The notes beneath the pieces are model-generated. The model saw only the letters and a program-made list of their open reading frames with translations. It made no database searches and had not been told where the DNA came from. A stretch of 64,000 nucleotides of DNA, taken from the NCBI RefSeq assembly GCF_002356335.1, contig NZ_AP018165.1, positions 3,100,001 through 3,164,000 on the forward strand, written 5' to 3'. Shown here piece by piece: positions 1 through 10,809 of this stretch; position 1 is the first letter of the stretch; each line of letters opens with the position of its first letter. This DNA comes from [Mycobacterium] stephanolepidis (GTDB taxonomy: Bacteria > Actinomycetota > Actinomycetes > Mycobacteriales > Mycobacteriaceae). The translations under genes were made by a program, and so were the position numbers.

Positions 1-3000
1 CAGCAGATCGATATCGGCTTCCACCTCGTTGCCAATCACCTTGGTCACCCGGGTGTAGCAGTACTGCGTGGAGCGTGCGGATTCGTAGGCGTGCAGACTG
101 CGCACACCCTTGGGAAGCGGCAGCGCGTTCTTGCTGGCCGCCTGAACATCAGGCAGCGCGATGACGGACTGGAAGCAGGCGTCCAGGAGCGCGGGGTGAA
201 CGATGTAACTGCCCTGCTGTGCCCGAACATCCCGAGGCAGTGCCACTTCCGCCAGCACGGACCTGACGGACTCGTCGCCGTGGCGCGCAGACGCCAAGCC
301 CTGGAAGGCCGGGCCGTACTGAACTCCCCTCTCGTCGAACGACTGTCGCAGTTCGTCGCCCGCCGCACTGTACGGGTGCTCCGCCTGTAGCACGGCCAGG
401 TCGTAGGCCACGGGAACGTCGACCTCTCCGCCACCGCCCAAAACCGCTGTGGCGCGCTTGACTGTCTCTCCTTCGTCGTGGGTTTCCACCACGAACTCGA
501 GTGCATCCGCAGATTTCACCGTGGCCGTAGCCGATATCGGTGTCGTCTCCCCCAAGGTCAGCAGCTGTTCGAACGAAATATCCTCTACTGCTGAGCCTTC
601 ACCGAACACAGCAGCCGAGGCCGACAGCGCCATCTCGCAGTATGCGGCGCCCGGGTACACCGCCACATGACGAACCTGATGGTCCGCGATCCAGGGCTGC
701 GCCTCGGTGCCGACGTCGGCCTGCCAGATGTGGCGCACAGGCTCCTCGGTGAGTCGCACATATGCGCCGAGCAACGGGTGGACGGCAACGGTGTGACCGC
801 TCTGGCCCTGTGCCTGCGCGGAAAGATCCAACAGGTACGACTGGCGGGTCCAGCTGGGCAGCGGCACATCCACAAGGGCGCCCGCTGGGTAGAGCACCGA
901 GAAGTCCACTGCGCCGCCGGCCGTATAGACGTCTCCCACAAAGTCACGAAGCCCATGCGGCAGTTCCTGCTCGCGGCGCATACCGGCAAGGGCCACCATC
1001 GGGATGTCGAGGCTGCGCGCGGTCTGTTCGGCGGGATACACCAGCAACGGGTGTGGTGCCAGCTCACCGAAAACGCGGTACCCGTCATCCAGCGCCGCTT
1101 GCACTGCCGCCGCGAACCGTACTGTGTGGCGCAGGTTGTCCACCCAGTAATCGGCATCCATGACGGGCTTTTCGCGCGGATCGAACGAGACCGAAGAGTA
1201 GAGCGGGACAACGGGTGTCCGAGGCGAAAGATCTTCGAGGGCATCGGCAAGATCGTCCAGAATCGGATCCACCTGCGGTGAGTGCGACGCAACGTCGACG
1301 GCCACCTCACGGGCCATCAATCCGCGATCAGACCACTCGGCGATGAGCTGGCGCACTGTCTCGGTAGCACCGCCGACAACCGTCGACTGCGGCGACGCGA
1401 CCACCGCCAGGACCACATCGTCTATCTCCCGATCGGCCAGTTCCGCGACCACCTGCTGAGCCGGCAGATCGACGGAAGCCATGGCGCCGGCGCCCGAGAT
1501 ACGCAGCATCAACTGTGAACGACGACAGATCACCTTCACGCCGTCTTCCAACGACAGCGCCTCGGAGACAACCGCGGCCGCCACCTCGCCCATCGAGTGC
1601 CCGATGACCGCTCCGGGCTTCACTCCGTACGAAGCCATGGTGGCAGCCAATGACACCTGCATGGCGAACAACGTCGGCTGAACCCGATCGATACCCGTGA
1701 CCGTCTCCGGCGCCGAGATCGCCTCGCTGAGCGAGAACCCGGACTCCGCCTGGATCAGTGGCTCGAGGCGGGCGATAGTCGCGGCGAATACCGGTTCCTT
1801 ACCAAGTAATTCCGCACCCATGGCCGCCCATTGCGATCCCTGACCGGAGAAAAGCCAGACTGGGCCGCGGTCATCCTCGGCAACTGCCGCCTGAAAGGGG
1901 GCCTCATCGTCGGCAACCTCACGCAGCCCGGCCACCAGTTCGTCGACGCCATCGGCCACCACGGTGGTGCGCACCGGTCGGTGCGCCCTTCGACGCGCCA
2001 GGGTGTATCCCACATCCCCGACCGAGACATCGGCGCCCTCGGACAGCCAGTCGGCCAGCCTGCCCGCAGTGCGACGCAACTCATCGGCAGACGTCGAAGA
2101 CACCGGGAAGATGAGCTGGGATCCCAGGGGCGACTCCACGCTAGTTTCCGAAGACACGGCTGCCGGAGCTTGTTCCACCACCGCATGGACGTTGGAACCC
2201 GACATTCCGTATGCCGATACCCCGGCGCGGCGCGGGCCGTCGATGTTCCCAGGCCATGGGATAACCGATTGCGGCACAAAAAGGTTCGTTGCGACACCGG
2301 TAAGCTTGTCCGGAATCCCGGTGAAATGCAGGTTCGGCGGAATCACGCCGTGCTCCACCGCGAGAATGATCTTCATCAGTCCCAGCGCACCCGCCGCCGA
2401 CATGGTGTGCCCAAAGTTGGTCTTCACCGACCCCACCGCGCACGGCCCGTCGACTCCATAAACCTGCGCCAGACCGGTGTACTCGATGGGATCACCCACG
2501 GGCGTGCCCGTACCGTGCGCCTCGATCAGTCCGACTGTGTTGGCGTCCACACCGGCAGCTGCCAGCGCAGTACGGCATGCGGCCGCCTGCGCGTCCGAAG
2601 ACGGAGTCGACTGATTCACCGTGCGCCCATCCTGATTCGACGCCGTGCCCCGCACGACCGCCAAAATCCGGTCTCCGTCTCGCACCGCATCGTCCAACCG
2701 CTTCAGCAGAATCATGACGCAGCCCTCAGACATCACGAAACCGTCGGCCTCACCTGTGAATGTGTGGCAGCGTCCGGTCGGAGAGAGCATGCGCTGCTGC
2801 GAGGCACCGACATACCTGCGCGGTTCCAAGACAAGGTTGACGCCGCCGGCGAGCACGAGATCACTTTCGCCCGCCGCCAGGCTCTGGCACCCCATATGTA
2901 CAGTCGCCAGCCCCGCGGCGCACCCGGCATCGACCGTCAATGACGGTCCATGCACACCCAGGGCATAGGAGATACGCCCCGATGCCATGCAAAAGTTTGT

Positions 3001-3453
3001 CCCCGCGAATCCGTAGGGACCGCCCAGATCCGCCGCGTCCGCGGCCACCAACTGATAGTCGTTGTGGGTCACTCCCACAAATACCCCGGTCTGCGAGCCA
3101 GCAAGGGTCCGCGGATTGAGGCCCGCGTGTTCCACTGCCTGCCAAGATGTTTCGAGCAAAACGCGGTGCTGAGGATCGATCGAGACGGCCTCACGCTCGT
3201 TGATGCTGAAGAAGTCCGCATCGAAGCCACCAACGTCTTCCAGGAAGGCCCCCCACTTGGAAGGCGACTTGCCGGGCACACCGGACTCGGGGTCGTAGTA
3301 CTCGCTCAAGTCCCAGCGCGCGGGGGGCACCTCAGTAACGAAGTCCTCACCGCGCAGCAGCGCCTCCCAGAACTGTTCGGGCGATTCGATCCCACCCGGA
3401 AGCCGGCACCCCAACCCGATAACTGCAACTGGGGTTACAGACGCTTTTTTCAT
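1..3453 (-). CDS. Type I polyketide synthase, Mas-like (KS-AT-DH visible; C-terminus outside window)
   Basis: One uninterrupted reading frame of 1151 codons runs off the left edge. The order is ketosynthase (about residues 8-430), acyltransferase (530-850) and dehydratase (880 to the edge). The KS has its catalytic Cys near 177 in VDAGCAAG, and His in EAHGTGTP (near 311) and KTNFGHT (near 349). The AT has GHSMGE near 620 and VASH near 721; VASH is typical of methylmalonyl-CoA-selecting domains and the AT reads like mycocerosic acid synthase. The DH has DHQV...YPGAAY near 930 and LLDACFQ near 1091. An iterative reducing PKS making a methyl-branched envelope lipid is inferred; ER, KR and ACP would lie outside the window. 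The ATG at 3453 follows GAGGAGG with a 10-base spacer. It diverges from an mmpS-mmpL pair, a common arrangement of lipid synthesis beside export. The product is unknown. Confidence 0.92.
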   Translation of the reverse strand, partial: MKKASVTPVAVIGLGCRLPGGIESPEQFWEALLRGEDFVTEVPPARWDLSEYYDPESGVPGKSPSKWGAFLEDVGGFDADFFSINEREAVSIDPQHRVLLETSWQAVEHAGLNPRTLAGSQTGVFVGVTHNDYQLVAADAADLGGPYGFAGTNFCMASGRISYALGVHGPSLTVDAGCAAGLATVHMGCQSLAAGESDLVLAGGVNLVLEPRRYVGASQQRMLSPTGRCHTFTGEADGFVMSEGCVMILLKRLDDAVRDGDRILAVVRGTASNQDGRTVNQSTPSSDAQAAACRTALAAAGVDANTVGLIEAHGTGTPVGDPIEYTGLAQVYGVDGPCAVGSVKTNFGHTMSAAGALGLMKIILAVEHGVIPPNLHFTGIPDKLTGVATNLFVPQSVIPWPGNIDGPRRAGVSAYGMSGSNVHAVVEQAPAAVSSETSVESPLGSQLIFPVSSTSADELRRTAGRLADWLSEGADVSVGDVGYTLARRRAHRPVRTTVVADGVDELVAGLREVADDEAPFQAAVAEDDRGPVWLFSGQGSQWAAMGAELLGKEPVFAATIARLEPLIQAESGFSLSEAISAPETVTGIDRVQPTLFAMQVSLAATMASYGVKPGAVIGHSMGEVAAAVVSEALSLEDGVKVICRRSQLMLRISGAGAMASVDLPAQQVVAELADREIDDVVLAVVASPQSTVVGGATETVRQLIAEWSDRGLMAREVAVDVASHSPQVDPILDDLADALEDLSPRTPVVPLYSSVSFDPREKPVMDADYWVDNLRHTVRFAAAVQAALDDGYRVFGELAPHPLLVYPAEQTARSLDIPMVALAGMRREQELPHGLRDFVGDVYTAGGAVDFSVLYPAGALVDVPLPSWTRQSYLLDLSAQAQGQSGHTVAVHPLLGAYVRLTEEPVRHIWQADVGTEAQPWIADHQVRHVAVYPGAAYCEMALSASAAVFGEGSAVEDISFEQLLTLGETTPISATATVKSADALEFVVETHDEGETVKRATAVLGGGGEVDVPVAYDLAVLQAEHPYSAAGDELRQSFDERGVQYGPAFQGLASARHGDESVRSVLAEVALPRDVRAQQGSYIVHPALLDACFQSVIALPDVQAASKNALPLPKGVRSLHAYESARSTQYCYTRVTKVIGNEVEADIDLL

Positions 3454-3577
3454 CTTGCTACGTCCTCCTCGCGCACGACAATCTGCCTGGTAGTAGAACA
3501 GGAGACAACTAGCAGTAGAACCCGACAGAGCTAAAGATAGGACGCGCGAAAGGAATTCGCGACTCGGGAGATCAGGA

Positions 3578-3603
3578 TCACAGTGCCCCGACTCAAACTG
3601 TGA
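3578..3603. repeat. Inverted repeat in the PKS leader
   Basis: A perfect 7-base inverted repeat, TCACAGT and ACTGTGA, is separated by 12 bases and lies about 125-150 bases upstream of the PKS start. It could be a stem-loop in the leader or a regulator half-site pair. A second inverted repeat (CGCGAA/TTCGCG) sits closer to the start at 3545-3561. Neither matches a mycobacterial operator I know. Confidence 0.3.
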
Positions 3604-4155
3604 GAAGGCATCGATCATTGACCATTTTTAGACCCCTACCCCGTTCCCCATTAACAGCTCATCGATAGCCGGGAAACAAGAAATTCACAAATGTTTTCAC
3701 GCACATAACTGTTTGCCATTGACGCCACACGACGACCTGTCAAGTCGGTGCCACAAGCCGTGATTTCGCATCAATATCCAGCTTATTGATATCTTCTGCG
3801 AGACGACGAGGCACTCAGGCACCTTGCCAAGGGACGTCTCTAATTTTGCCATAAGCCGGCATTTCGAGAACATTTAACCCGACCGCCTCTATGAAATATT
3901 TATGCAATTTACTCACCGTGAGCGCAAATTGACTGATTTCCCTACCGATCAAGATCCACGCCAGGCCTTGGATCGAAATCAGTGCATACCTGCCATTAGT
4001 TTTGCGACTGGTGAGGTGGCCGGGAAGCCACGGGTGTCGAGCAGAGACGCTCGTGACGAGGGGCGACGCGGCTGCGACGAGGGGTCCACGCGAGCAATGG
4101 CAAATCATGGCGCCCCAAGGATCCTCATAGTTAGCTCACTCGTGTCGCGCACCGA

Positions 4156-4203
4156 CCGGAACTGCGGTACCGTCCCGACCATCACGCGGAACTCCAGTTC
4201 CGC
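4156..4203. promoter_or_regulatory. Tandem operator-like palindromes upstream of mmpS
   Basis: The downstream copy (4186-4203) is a perfect palindrome with arms GCGGAACT and AGTTCCGC around CC. The upstream copy (4156-4173) matches it at 13 of 18 positions and starts exactly 30 bases earlier, about three helical turns, so two dimers could bind the same face. They lie about 97-144 bases upstream of the mmpS ATG. The TetR regulator encoded third in the operon is the obvious candidate ligand; this is inferred from position and symmetry. Confidence 0.5.
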
Positions 4204-4299
4204 ATGGGGCAAAGATGCCCGTTTCGACCAACTACGGCAGTTGCATAACGTAAGCCCGCCAGCCATCTGCTAATTCCATTGAAGCCAAAGGGGTTTGGG

Positions 4300-4731
4300 A
4301 TGCTTCGCGTCATAAGACGGGTCTGGATGCCGCTGCTGATCGCCGTGGTACTCGCGGTCGGCGGATTCGCGGTGTTACGGGTACGCGGGATTTTCGGTGC
4401 GGACTCCTTCGCCTCTTCTGCCGACAACAACGCGAAAGATGCCGTCCCCTACAACCCAAAGACACTCGTATATGAAGTATTTGGAGAACCGGGTGCCATG
4501 GCAGATGTGAACTACTTCAACGAGGACGCGCAGCCGACGCGCGTCGACGCCGTGCAGCTGCCATGGTCGTTCAAGATCGTCTCGATCTTGCCGTCGTTGA
4601 GTGGGAACATCGTCGCCCAAGGCAACGGCAACACAATCGGTTGCCGGATCATCGTCAATGGCGAGGTCAAGGTGGAGCGAGTTTCCAACGAGCACAACGC
4701 CTACATCTACTGCCTGGTGAAGTCCGCATGA
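4300..4731 (+). CDS. MmpS family membrane protein
   Basis: This 143-residue protein has the MmpS layout: a short basic N-terminus, one membrane segment (about residues 10-28) and a soluble extracytoplasmic beta domain. It keeps the two late cysteines ([10 protein letters not shown] and IYCLV) typical of the family. MmpS proteins partner with MmpL transporters in lipid, siderophore or drug export. The ATG at 4300 is preferred because a G-rich Shine-Dalgarno stretch lies just upstream and the length then fits the family; a TTG at 4279 is the in-frame alternative. The stop overlaps the mmpL start (ATGA). The substrate is unknown; the divergent PKS suggests its lipid product. Confidence 0.9.
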   Translation: MLRVIRRVWMPLLIAVVLAVGGFAVLRVRGIFGADSFASSADNNAKDAVPYNPKTLVYEVFGEPGAMADVNYFNEDAQPTRVDAVQLPWSFKIVSILPSLSGNIVAQGNGNTIGCRIIVNGEVKVERVSNEHNAYIYCLVKSA

Positions 4732-7556
4732 GGCACGGCAGCGGCGAGCACGCCGCCCGGCCTCCGCGGATCGCACGGATCATCCGGGCCTTGTCGATCC
4801 CGATCATCCTCTTCTGGTTAGGTATCGCCATCATCCTCAATGTCGTCACACCGTCGCTCGATGAGGTGGGTAAGGCACATTCGGTCTCGATGTCCCCCAA
4901 GGACGCTCCGTCGATGATCGCGATGATGCACACCGGAAAGGTCTTCGGGGAGTTCGACTCCGACAGCTCCGTCATGATCGTGTTGGAGGGGAAGCAAGAA
5001 CTGGCCGATGAGGCACACCGTTTCTACGACGAGATCATCAAGAAACTCAAGGCCGATCCGACCCACGTCCAACACATCTCCGACTACTGGGGAGATCCGC
5101 TTACCGCGTCAGGGGCTCAGAGCGCCGACGGGAAAGCCGCCTATGTCCAGGTGAACCTGGCCGGGGACCAGGGAACCACCTTGGCGAATGAATCCGTGGA
5201 TGCCGTTCGTAAGATCATCGCCGAGACACCCGGCCCCGACGGCGTGCAGGCCTACGTCACCGGAGGAACCGCCGCAAGCGCGGACACCGGAACGGCAGGC
5301 AACAAGAGCATGCAGAAGACGACTCTGATAGCGGTGGGCGTCGTCGTCGTGATGCTGCTCTTCGTGTACCGCTCCGTGATCACCATGTTCGTGGCGCTGG
5401 TGATCGTCGGAGTCGAGCTGATGGCGGGTCAGGGTGTCGTCGCAACATTGGGCAATCTCAATGTCATTGGCCTCTCGACCTATGCCGTGAGCATGGTCAC
5501 GATGCTGGGCATCGCCGCGGGGACCGATTATGTGATCTTCCTGTTGGGTCGTTATCACGAGGCGCGGCAATCCGGAGAAGATCGAGATGCCGCCTTCTAC
5601 ACCGCGTATTCCGGCGTGTCACATGTCATCTTGGGATCTGGACTGACAATCGTCGGCGCTACCCTGTGCCTCAGCTTGACGCGTCTGCCACTGTTCCGGT
5701 CCATGGGTGTGCCCTGCGCACTGGTCATTCTCGTCATCGTCGCCGCAGCTCTCACCCTGGCTCCCGCGGTACTGGCGATCGGCAGCCGCTTCGGGCTGTT
5801 CGAGCCCAAACGCAAACATGACGAACGTGGCTGGCGGCGCATCGGGGCAGCGGTGGTGCGCTGGCCAGGACCGATTCTCATTGTGACACTGGGGATTGCA
5901 CTCATCGGGTTGCTCACCCTGCCCGGATACACCCCGGGTTATGACGACCGTCAGTACATGCCCGACAACGTGCCCTCGAAAGTTGGTTACGCGGCAGCGG
6001 AACGGCATTTCTCGCCGGCCAGGATGAATCCCGAAATGCTCATGATCGAGGCCGACCATGACATGCGTAATCCCTCGGACATGCTGGTCATCGACAGAAT
6101 TGCCAAGACGGCGTTCCATGCCCGTGGCGTCGGTCGAGTGCAGGCGATCACCCGGCCGCTGGGCACACCCATCGAGCACAGTTCGATACCGTTCCAGATC
6201 GGCCTGCAGGGTGCCGGCCAGATCCAGAACATGAAGTACATGAAGGACCGGATGGCGGACATGCTGACCATGGCCGATCAAATGGGAACCTTGATCGGCA
6301 CCATGGAACGTGTCTACGACATGATGCGCGAGCTCACCGGCATCATGCACGACATGACCGGCCAGATGAAGGTCATGCAGGGCCGGATGCACGACATGCG
6401 TGACCTGATGGCAACTTTCGACGATTTTTTCAGGCCGATTCGCAACTACTTCTACTGGGAGAAGCACTGCGCCGATATCCCGATCTGCTGGGCCAGCCGG
6501 ACGGTGTTCGATGCACTCGACGGCGTCGATGCGATGGTCGAGGACATGGACGGCATGCTGGTGAACATGGACAAAGTCGATGTCCTGATGCCACGCATGC
6601 TCGCCGAGTTTCCACCCATGATCGCCATCATGAAGTCCATGCACGGCACGCTGCTGACAATGCACAGCACCATGTCCGGGATCATGAACCAGATGGATGA
6701 GAGCACCAAAAACTCCACCCTGATGGGCAAGTACTTCGATGAAGCCAAGAACGACGACTCGTTCTACCTGCCGCCCGAGGTGTTCGACAATCCAGATTTC
6801 AAGCGCGGCCTGAAGATGTTCCTCTCCCCCGACGGGAAGGCCGTCCGGATGACCGTCTCCCATCAGGGCAATCCCGCGTCGGTGGAAGGGATCTCGACTG
6901 TTGGCAATATCAAAGAGGCGGTGGCTGATTCGATCAAGGGCACCCCGCTCGAGAACGCCAAGGTCTTCCTGGGAGGGACCGCTGCGGCGAACAAGGATTT
7001 GCAGGAAGGGGCCAAGTACGACCTCATCCTGGCGGGCATCGCATCACTGTGCTTGATCTTCATCATCATGCTGCTGGTGACCGGCAGTGTGGTCGCGGCC
7101 CTGGTTATCGTCGGCACAGTAGCGATATCACTCGGCGCATCAATCGGGGTCTCGGTCCTGATTTGGCAGGACTTGCTGGGTATGGATCTGCACTGGTTCG
7201 TGGTCCCGTTGTCGGTCATCATCCTGTTGGCCGTGGGCTCGGACTACAACTTGCTACTTATCGCACGATTCAAGGAAGAGCTCCATGGCGGGCTCAAGAC
7301 AGGTTTCATCCGGGCCATGGGCGGCAGTGGCAAGGTGGTGACGAATGCTGGCCTGGTGTTCGCATTCACCATGTGCGCCATGGTCGTTAGCGACCTGCGC
7401 ATCGTCGGGCAGCTCGGAACGACAATCGGCCTCGGGCTGCTCTTCGACACCCTGATCGTGCGGTCCTTCATGACACCGGCCATCGCCGCACTCCTGGGCC
7501 GTTGGTTCTGGTGGCCACTCAACCTCCGCGAATACACCCCTGCGCGGAACCGATGA
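4728..7556 (+). CDS. MmpL family RND transporter with methionine-rich periplasmic hairpin
   Basis: At 942 residues this is a full-length MmpL. It has an N-terminal membrane helix, a periplasmic domain, a helix bundle containing [12 protein letters not shown] (Asp near 267), a second periplasmic domain, and a C-terminal bundle containing [12 protein letters not shown] (Asp near 839). The Asp-Tyr pairs are the proton-relay residues of the family. Residues about 498-665 form an extended helical region very rich in Met, with a Cys pair in HCADIPIC near 580-587; this resembles the long coiled-coil hairpin of the MmpL4/MmpL5 group. The start overlaps the mmpS stop and its own stop overlaps the tetR start (ATGA), so the three genes form one coupled operon. 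Export of a lipid or small hydrophobic compound is inferred. Confidence 0.93.
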   Translation: MRHGSGEHAARPPRIARIIRALSIPIILFWLGIAIILNVVTPSLDEVGKAHSVSMSPKDAPSMIAMMHTGKVFGEFDSDSSVMIVLEGKQELADEAHRFYDEIIKKLKADPTHVQHISDYWGDPLTASGAQSADGKAAYVQVNLAGDQGTTLANESVDAVRKIIAETPGPDGVQAYVTGGTAASADTGTAGNKSMQKTTLIAVGVVVVMLLFVYRSVITMFVALVIVGVELMAGQGVVATLGNLNVIGLSTYAVSMVTMLGIAAGTDYVIFLLGRYHEARQSGEDRDAAFYTAYSGVSHVILGSGLTIVGATLCLSLTRLPLFRSMGVPCALVILVIVAAALTLAPAVLAIGSRFGLFEPKRKHDERGWRRIGAAVVRWPGPILIVTLGIALIGLLTLPGYTPGYDDRQYMPDNVPSKVGYAAAERHFSPARMNPEMLMIEADHDMRNPSDMLVIDRIAKTAFHARGVGRVQAITRPLGTPIEHSSIPFQIGLQGAGQIQNMKYMKDRMADMLTMADQMGTLIGTMERVYDMMRELTGIMHDMTGQMKVMQGRMHDMRDLMATFDDFFRPIRNYFYWEKHCADIPICWASRTVFDALDGVDAMVEDMDGMLVNMDKVDVLMPRMLAEFPPMIAIMKSMHGTLLTMHSTMSGIMNQMDESTKNSTLMGKYFDEAKNDDSFYLPPEVFDNPDFKRGLKMFLSPDGKAVRMTVSHQGNPASVEGISTVGNIKEAVADSIKGTPLENAKVFLGGTAAANKDLQEGAKYDLILAGIASLCLIFIIMLLVTGSVVAALVIVGTVAISLGASIGVSVLIWQDLLGMDLHWFVVPLSVIILLAVGSDYNLLLIARFKEELHGGLKTGFIRAMGGSGKVVTNAGLVFAFTMCAMVVSDLRIVGQLGTTIGLGLLFDTLIVRSFMTPAIAALLGRWFWWPLNLREYTPARNR

Positions 7557-8185
7557 CGAAAAACACTGCCATTCAACGGCAAAGAACATCCGGACGCCTG
7601 AATAGGTCCTTGGACCTCGCGATCTTGGAGGCGGCATTCATCGTGCTCGCCGAACAGGGTTACGACGCGATGAGCATGGACGAGATCGCCGCGCGCGCCG
7701 GGGTCGGCAAGGCCGCTATCTACCGGCGATGGTCCTCCAAGGCGGCACTCACCGCCGATGCCATCCTGCACGGGCGGCCCTCGCTGGGGAAACTCGATGA
7801 CGTGCCGGACACCGGGAGCTTGCGCGGGGACTTGCATGCTCTATACGAGGCACGGGATTACAGCGATTTGGAGGAAAACAGTATCCTCACCGGCAACCTG
7901 TTGGCGGGGATCATCGCCGAGGCCGTCAACGACTCCACGTTGGCGGAGGCATTGGATGATCTGTTGGCGTCGCAGACTCAGAAGCGAATGGAGATCGTAT
8001 TCGCCCGCGCCGTCGAGCGCGGCGAGATAGCACGGGATCGTGATCTATCACTCGTCTACGACATACCGCTGGGCCTCAGCCTCACCGCGGCTCTCAAGCG
8101 AACCGTCATCGACGAGATGTATATGCGCCGCATGGTCGACGACGTGATTCTTCCCTTGGTGCGGGCTCCCGTGGATCGGGCCTGA
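7553..8185 (+). CDS. TetR/AcrR family transcriptional regulator
   Basis: This 210-residue protein has a classic TetR helix-turn-helix near residues 20-65 ([20 protein letters not shown], then [17 protein letters not shown]) and a C-terminal ligand/dimer domain. The ATG at 7553 overlaps the mmpL stop as ATGA. It is the third gene of the mmpS-mmpL operon and probably represses it; mycobacterial mmpS-mmpL pairs controlled by an adjacent TetR are known in drug-efflux systems. The palindromes at 4156-4203 are candidate operators. The ligand is unknown. Confidence 0.9.
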   Translation: MTKNTAIQRQRTSGRLNRSLDLAILEAAFIVLAEQGYDAMSMDEIAARAGVGKAAIYRRWSSKAALTADAILHGRPSLGKLDDVPDTGSLRGDLHALYEARDYSDLEENSILTGNLLAGIIAEAVNDSTLAEALDDLLASQTQKRMEIVFARAVERGEIARDRDLSLVYDIPLGLSLTAALKRTVIDEMYMRRMVDDVILPLVRAPVDRA

Positions 8186-8225
8186 TTTTCGGAACCCGTT
8201 CTGGTATAGCCATTTCTCCTAAAGA

Positions 8226-10406
8226 TCACGTCTCCGCTGGAGACAGATGTTGCACCGAGGAGAACGAGCGGCGATTGTCGAGTTCATAGCCGATAAGCCG
8301 CGAGCTATTGGTGACCACCGCGACCGAGGACGCGTTGTGCAGAATCGCGGCGAGAACCGGAGAGAGCGCACCTCCAGCACCGATCACCAGCCCGATCGCG
8401 TTGACTGCGATAGACATGGCGTAGTTCTGCCGGATCACGGTCACGGCCCGGCCGCCCAGGCCCCGTACATCGAGCAGCTTGCGCAGATCGTCACTGGACA
8501 GGGCAACGTCAGCGGTTTCCACAGCCACATCGGTTCCATTGAGTCCCATGGCGATTCCAATATCAGCCGCCGCGAGCGCCGGCGCGTCGTTGACTCCATC
8601 ACCGACCATCGCCACAAAATGCCCATCGCTACGCAACCGACTCACGGCCTGGAGTTTGTCCTCGGGCAGCACCTCGGCCTGCCATTCCGCGATACCCAGC
8701 TCCTCGGCTACCGCGCGTGCCGTCTCCGCATGATCACCGGTCAACATGACCACCCGTTTTACCCCCGAGGACCGCAACGCCTGCAACACCTCGGCGGCCT
8801 CGGGGCGGATCTCGTCGCGCAAGCTGATGAGTCCGACGAGTACACCGTCGACCGCCAGCAGAAGCGGAGTCTCGGCGCGGCGGCGGAGTTTGGCCACCCA
8901 CTCGTCGGCTTCCGGGGTAACCCGGACGCTCTCCTTGCTCAGCAGTGCGGGGCTACCCAGCAGCAGGGTTCGCCCATCGGCCCGGGTGCGCATCCCCAGG
9001 CCAACGAGCACCTCGCACTCTTCGTGCGGCGGGATTGCGATGTGGCGTTCCTCGGTCGAGCGAATAACCGCCTCCCCCAAAGGATGCCGCGCGTGGATCT
9101 CCGAGCTTGCCGCGTACGCCAGCACCTGCTCGGGTTCCCAGCCCTCTTCGAAGGCGACGATATTCGTCACCACCGGCCGTCCGATGGTCAGCGTTCCGGT
9201 CTTGTCGAACACGAACGCGTCGACCCTGCCGGCCAATTCCAGATGCGACCCGCCCTTGACCAGAATTCCCCTGCGCGCCCCGTTGCCGATCGCGGCACTG
9301 ATGGCGGTCGGAGTAGACAGGCCCACCGCACACGGGCAGGCCACCAAGAGCATCGTCATGGCACGCCGCACATCCCTGGTCACCACGAGGGTGCCCAGCG
9401 ACAGCAGGAACGAGGCGGGCACGAATCGCCGCGAGAAATTCTCGCCGACAGTCTGAATCGGGGCGCGGTCACGTTGCGCCTGCTCCACCCGGGTGATGAT
9501 CCGGCCGATGATCGTCTGTCCTCCCACCGCCGCGGCACGCACGACGATGCGACCGCGCATGACGACGGAACCGGCATGCACCCGTCCCCCGGCGGCGATA
9601 CTGACCGGCAGGGTTTCACCGGTGATGGCCGACTGGTCGACGATTGCGTCACCCTCCACGACATCGCCGTCCACCGGAATGGCCACCTGCTCGTGCACCA
9701 CCACCTCGTCGCCGACCGCCAATGAATCGGTAGAGACCTGTACCTCGGTGCCATCCCTGAGACGGACCCATGACGTGTCCTGGCTGCCCGACAACAGGTC
9801 TGCGATGGCGCGACGGGTGCGCCGGAGCGTGAGATCCTGCAGATACTCGCCGATGTTGAGCAGCCACAACACCGTCAGTGCGACCACATTCTCGCGCAGT
9901 ACCAGGCTGGCCACGGTGGCCGCGGACACCAACAGATCCGTGCCCGCAGATCTGCCGCTGCGCAATGCCGCAAGCGCCCCCCGCAGGAACGGGTATCCGC
10001 TGAAAATCGTGACAGCCGTTGCCAGCAGGCGGCTGGTCGGCCCCAGTAGCGGCGGCCGCCGCAGGGGGTATCGACGAAGTCCGAGCACTACCAGAGCCGC
10101 ACCGCCCACGCCCATGCGCACCACGTCGGCATTGCGTACATCAGACGAATGCGGTTCCCGCGTCAGCGTTTCCGGCACTTGAGCCTCGAGGGCGCGGGAC
10201 AGCGCTTCCAGGATGTCCTCGGCCGAACCACTTGCCTTTGAGTACCACACCACCACTGCGGCCGTGCGCGGATACGCGTGTACGGCACGAACTCCGTGCA
10301 CATGCAGCAGCGTGTCCTCGATCAGCACGGCACGCCGCACATCACCGATGAACTCGGTCGCAATGGCACGCAGGCGTCCGGCCGCGTCAGATACGACAGT
10401 GACCAT
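8226..10406 (-). CDS. ctpC: P1B-type metal-transporting ATPase, CtpC-like
   Basis: This 726-residue P-type ATPase has SAITGETLPVS (actuator), CPCAVGL near 357 (membrane metal site), DKTGTLT near 399 (phosphorylated Asp), an HP motif in ARHPLGEA, and GDGVNDAPALAAAD near 601. The N-terminal HMA-like domain lacks a CxxC motif. The C-terminus (NYAMSIAVNAIG, ALSPVLAAILHNASSV) reads like M. tuberculosis CtpC. CtpC has been reported both as a zinc-efflux pump and as a manganese exporter. The adjacent pacL1 gene, its known partner, supports CtpC identity and a zinc-resistance role. It converges with the tetR gene on the other strand. Confidence 0.88.
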   Translation of the reverse strand: MVTVVSDAAGRLRAIATEFIGDVRRAVLIEDTLLHVHGVRAVHAYPRTAAVVVWYSKASGSAEDILEALSRALEAQVPETLTREPHSSDVRNADVVRMGVGGAALVVLGLRRYPLRRPPLLGPTSRLLATAVTIFSGYPFLRGALAALRSGRSAGTDLLVSAATVASLVLRENVVALTVLWLLNIGEYLQDLTLRRTRRAIADLLSGSQDTSWVRLRDGTEVQVSTDSLAVGDEVVVHEQVAIPVDGDVVEGDAIVDQSAITGETLPVSIAAGGRVHAGSVVMRGRIVVRAAAVGGQTIIGRIITRVEQAQRDRAPIQTVGENFSRRFVPASFLLSLGTLVVTRDVRRAMTMLLVACPCAVGLSTPTAISAAIGNGARRGILVKGGSHLELAGRVDAFVFDKTGTLTIGRPVVTNIVAFEEGWEPEQVLAYAASSEIHARHPLGEAVIRSTEERHIAIPPHEECEVLVGLGMRTRADGRTLLLGSPALLSKESVRVTPEADEWVAKLRRRAETPLLLAVDGVLVGLISLRDEIRPEAAEVLQALRSSGVKRVVMLTGDHAETARAVAEELGIAEWQAEVLPEDKLQAVSRLRSDGHFVAMVGDGVNDAPALAAADIGIAMGLNGTDVAVETADVALSSDDLRKLLDVRGLGGRAVTVIRQNYAMSIAVNAIGLVIGAGGALSPVLAAILHNASSVAVVTNSSRLIGYELDNRRSFSSVQHLSPAET

Positions 10407-10413
10407 GTGTGGC

Positions 10414-10698
10414 TCAGTGCTCGTGATCGTGACCGGATTCTCCTACCACGGGCGGCGGGGCCTCTTCCCCGATACGCTCGCGAGCCTCCGCGACGACATC
10501 ACCGATCGCCAGTCGTGCACGTTCGGCACCTTCCTCGGCCTTACGCACACCGCGCAGCCCCCAGGAGGCGACGGTGACGCTGGCGTCACGGACGGGAACT
10601 TTGGCGGCGGCCTTGCGCGCAACCTCGTAAGCTGCGACTCCCACCGCACCGGTCACTACCGTCGATGCGGCCTTCGCTAGTACTGCGTGCCATACCAT
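10414..10698 (-). CDS. pacL1: PacL1-type (DUF1490) metallochaperone
   Basis: This 94-residue protein has an N-terminal hydrophobic segment (VVTGAVGVAAYEV), an Ala/Arg-rich helix and a C-terminal metal-binding tail GHDHEH. This layout matches the PacL proteins, which in M. tuberculosis (Rv3269) sit beside CtpC in membrane patches and stabilise it against zinc poisoning through an Asp/His tail. The gene lies 7 bases upstream of ctpC, so the two form an operon. AAGGG lies about 10 bases before the ATG. The tail and the neighbour together make the call strong. Confidence 0.86.
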   Translation of the reverse strand: MVWHAVLAKAASTVVTGAVGVAAYEVARKAAAKVPVRDASVTVASWGLRGVRKAEEGAERARLAIGDVVAEARERIGEEAPPPVVGESGHDHEH

Positions 10699-10809
10699 CA
10701 GCCAATCACCCTTCCGCTCAAAGTATTTGAGTCACGCTTCATCACGCACCGTGGCTTCTTAACGAAACCTACTCTCGATCAGTCCTTGAGGTGACCCGTT
10801 GAGTCATGA

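Larger units (their letters stand above)
3454..4299. other. Long divergent intergenic region between PKS and mmpS
   Basis: These 846 bases hold no convincing gene. The part nearer the PKS is visibly richer in A+T than its surroundings. Short open frames on both strands lack ribosome-binding sites and coding-like composition. The region must carry the promoters of both the PKS (leftward) and mmpS-mmpL-tetR (rightward). Repeats seen are CGCGAA-N5-TTCGCG at 3545-3561, TCACAGT-N12-ACTGTGA at 3578-3603, and the operator pair at 4156-4203 described separately. The length leaves room for a long leader or an unannotated RNA, but I see no specific evidence for one. Confidence 0.6.

Noticed and set aside
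1831..2943. A 370-codon plus-strand frame opposite the PKS ketosynthase and linker
   Set aside because: The minus strand encodes clear KS motifs in one continuous frame; the plus-strand frame has none.
3815..4108. A 97-codon minus-strand frame in the PKS-mmpS gap
   Set aside because: No ribosome site or recognisable domain; AT-rich non-coding composition.
3902..4273. A 123-codon frame in the PKS-mmpS gap
   Set aside because: No ribosome site, mixed codon use, ends against the mmpS leader and overlaps the operator palindromes.
8188..8200. GAAC-CC-GTTC resembling a LexA (SOS) box after the first tetR gene
   Set aside because: Spacer of two bases instead of four, and it lies between convergent gene ends.
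8247..9725. A 492-codon plus-strand frame opposite ctpC
   Set aside because: Antisense to intact P-type ATPase motifs; rich in Arg, His and Gly with no domain.
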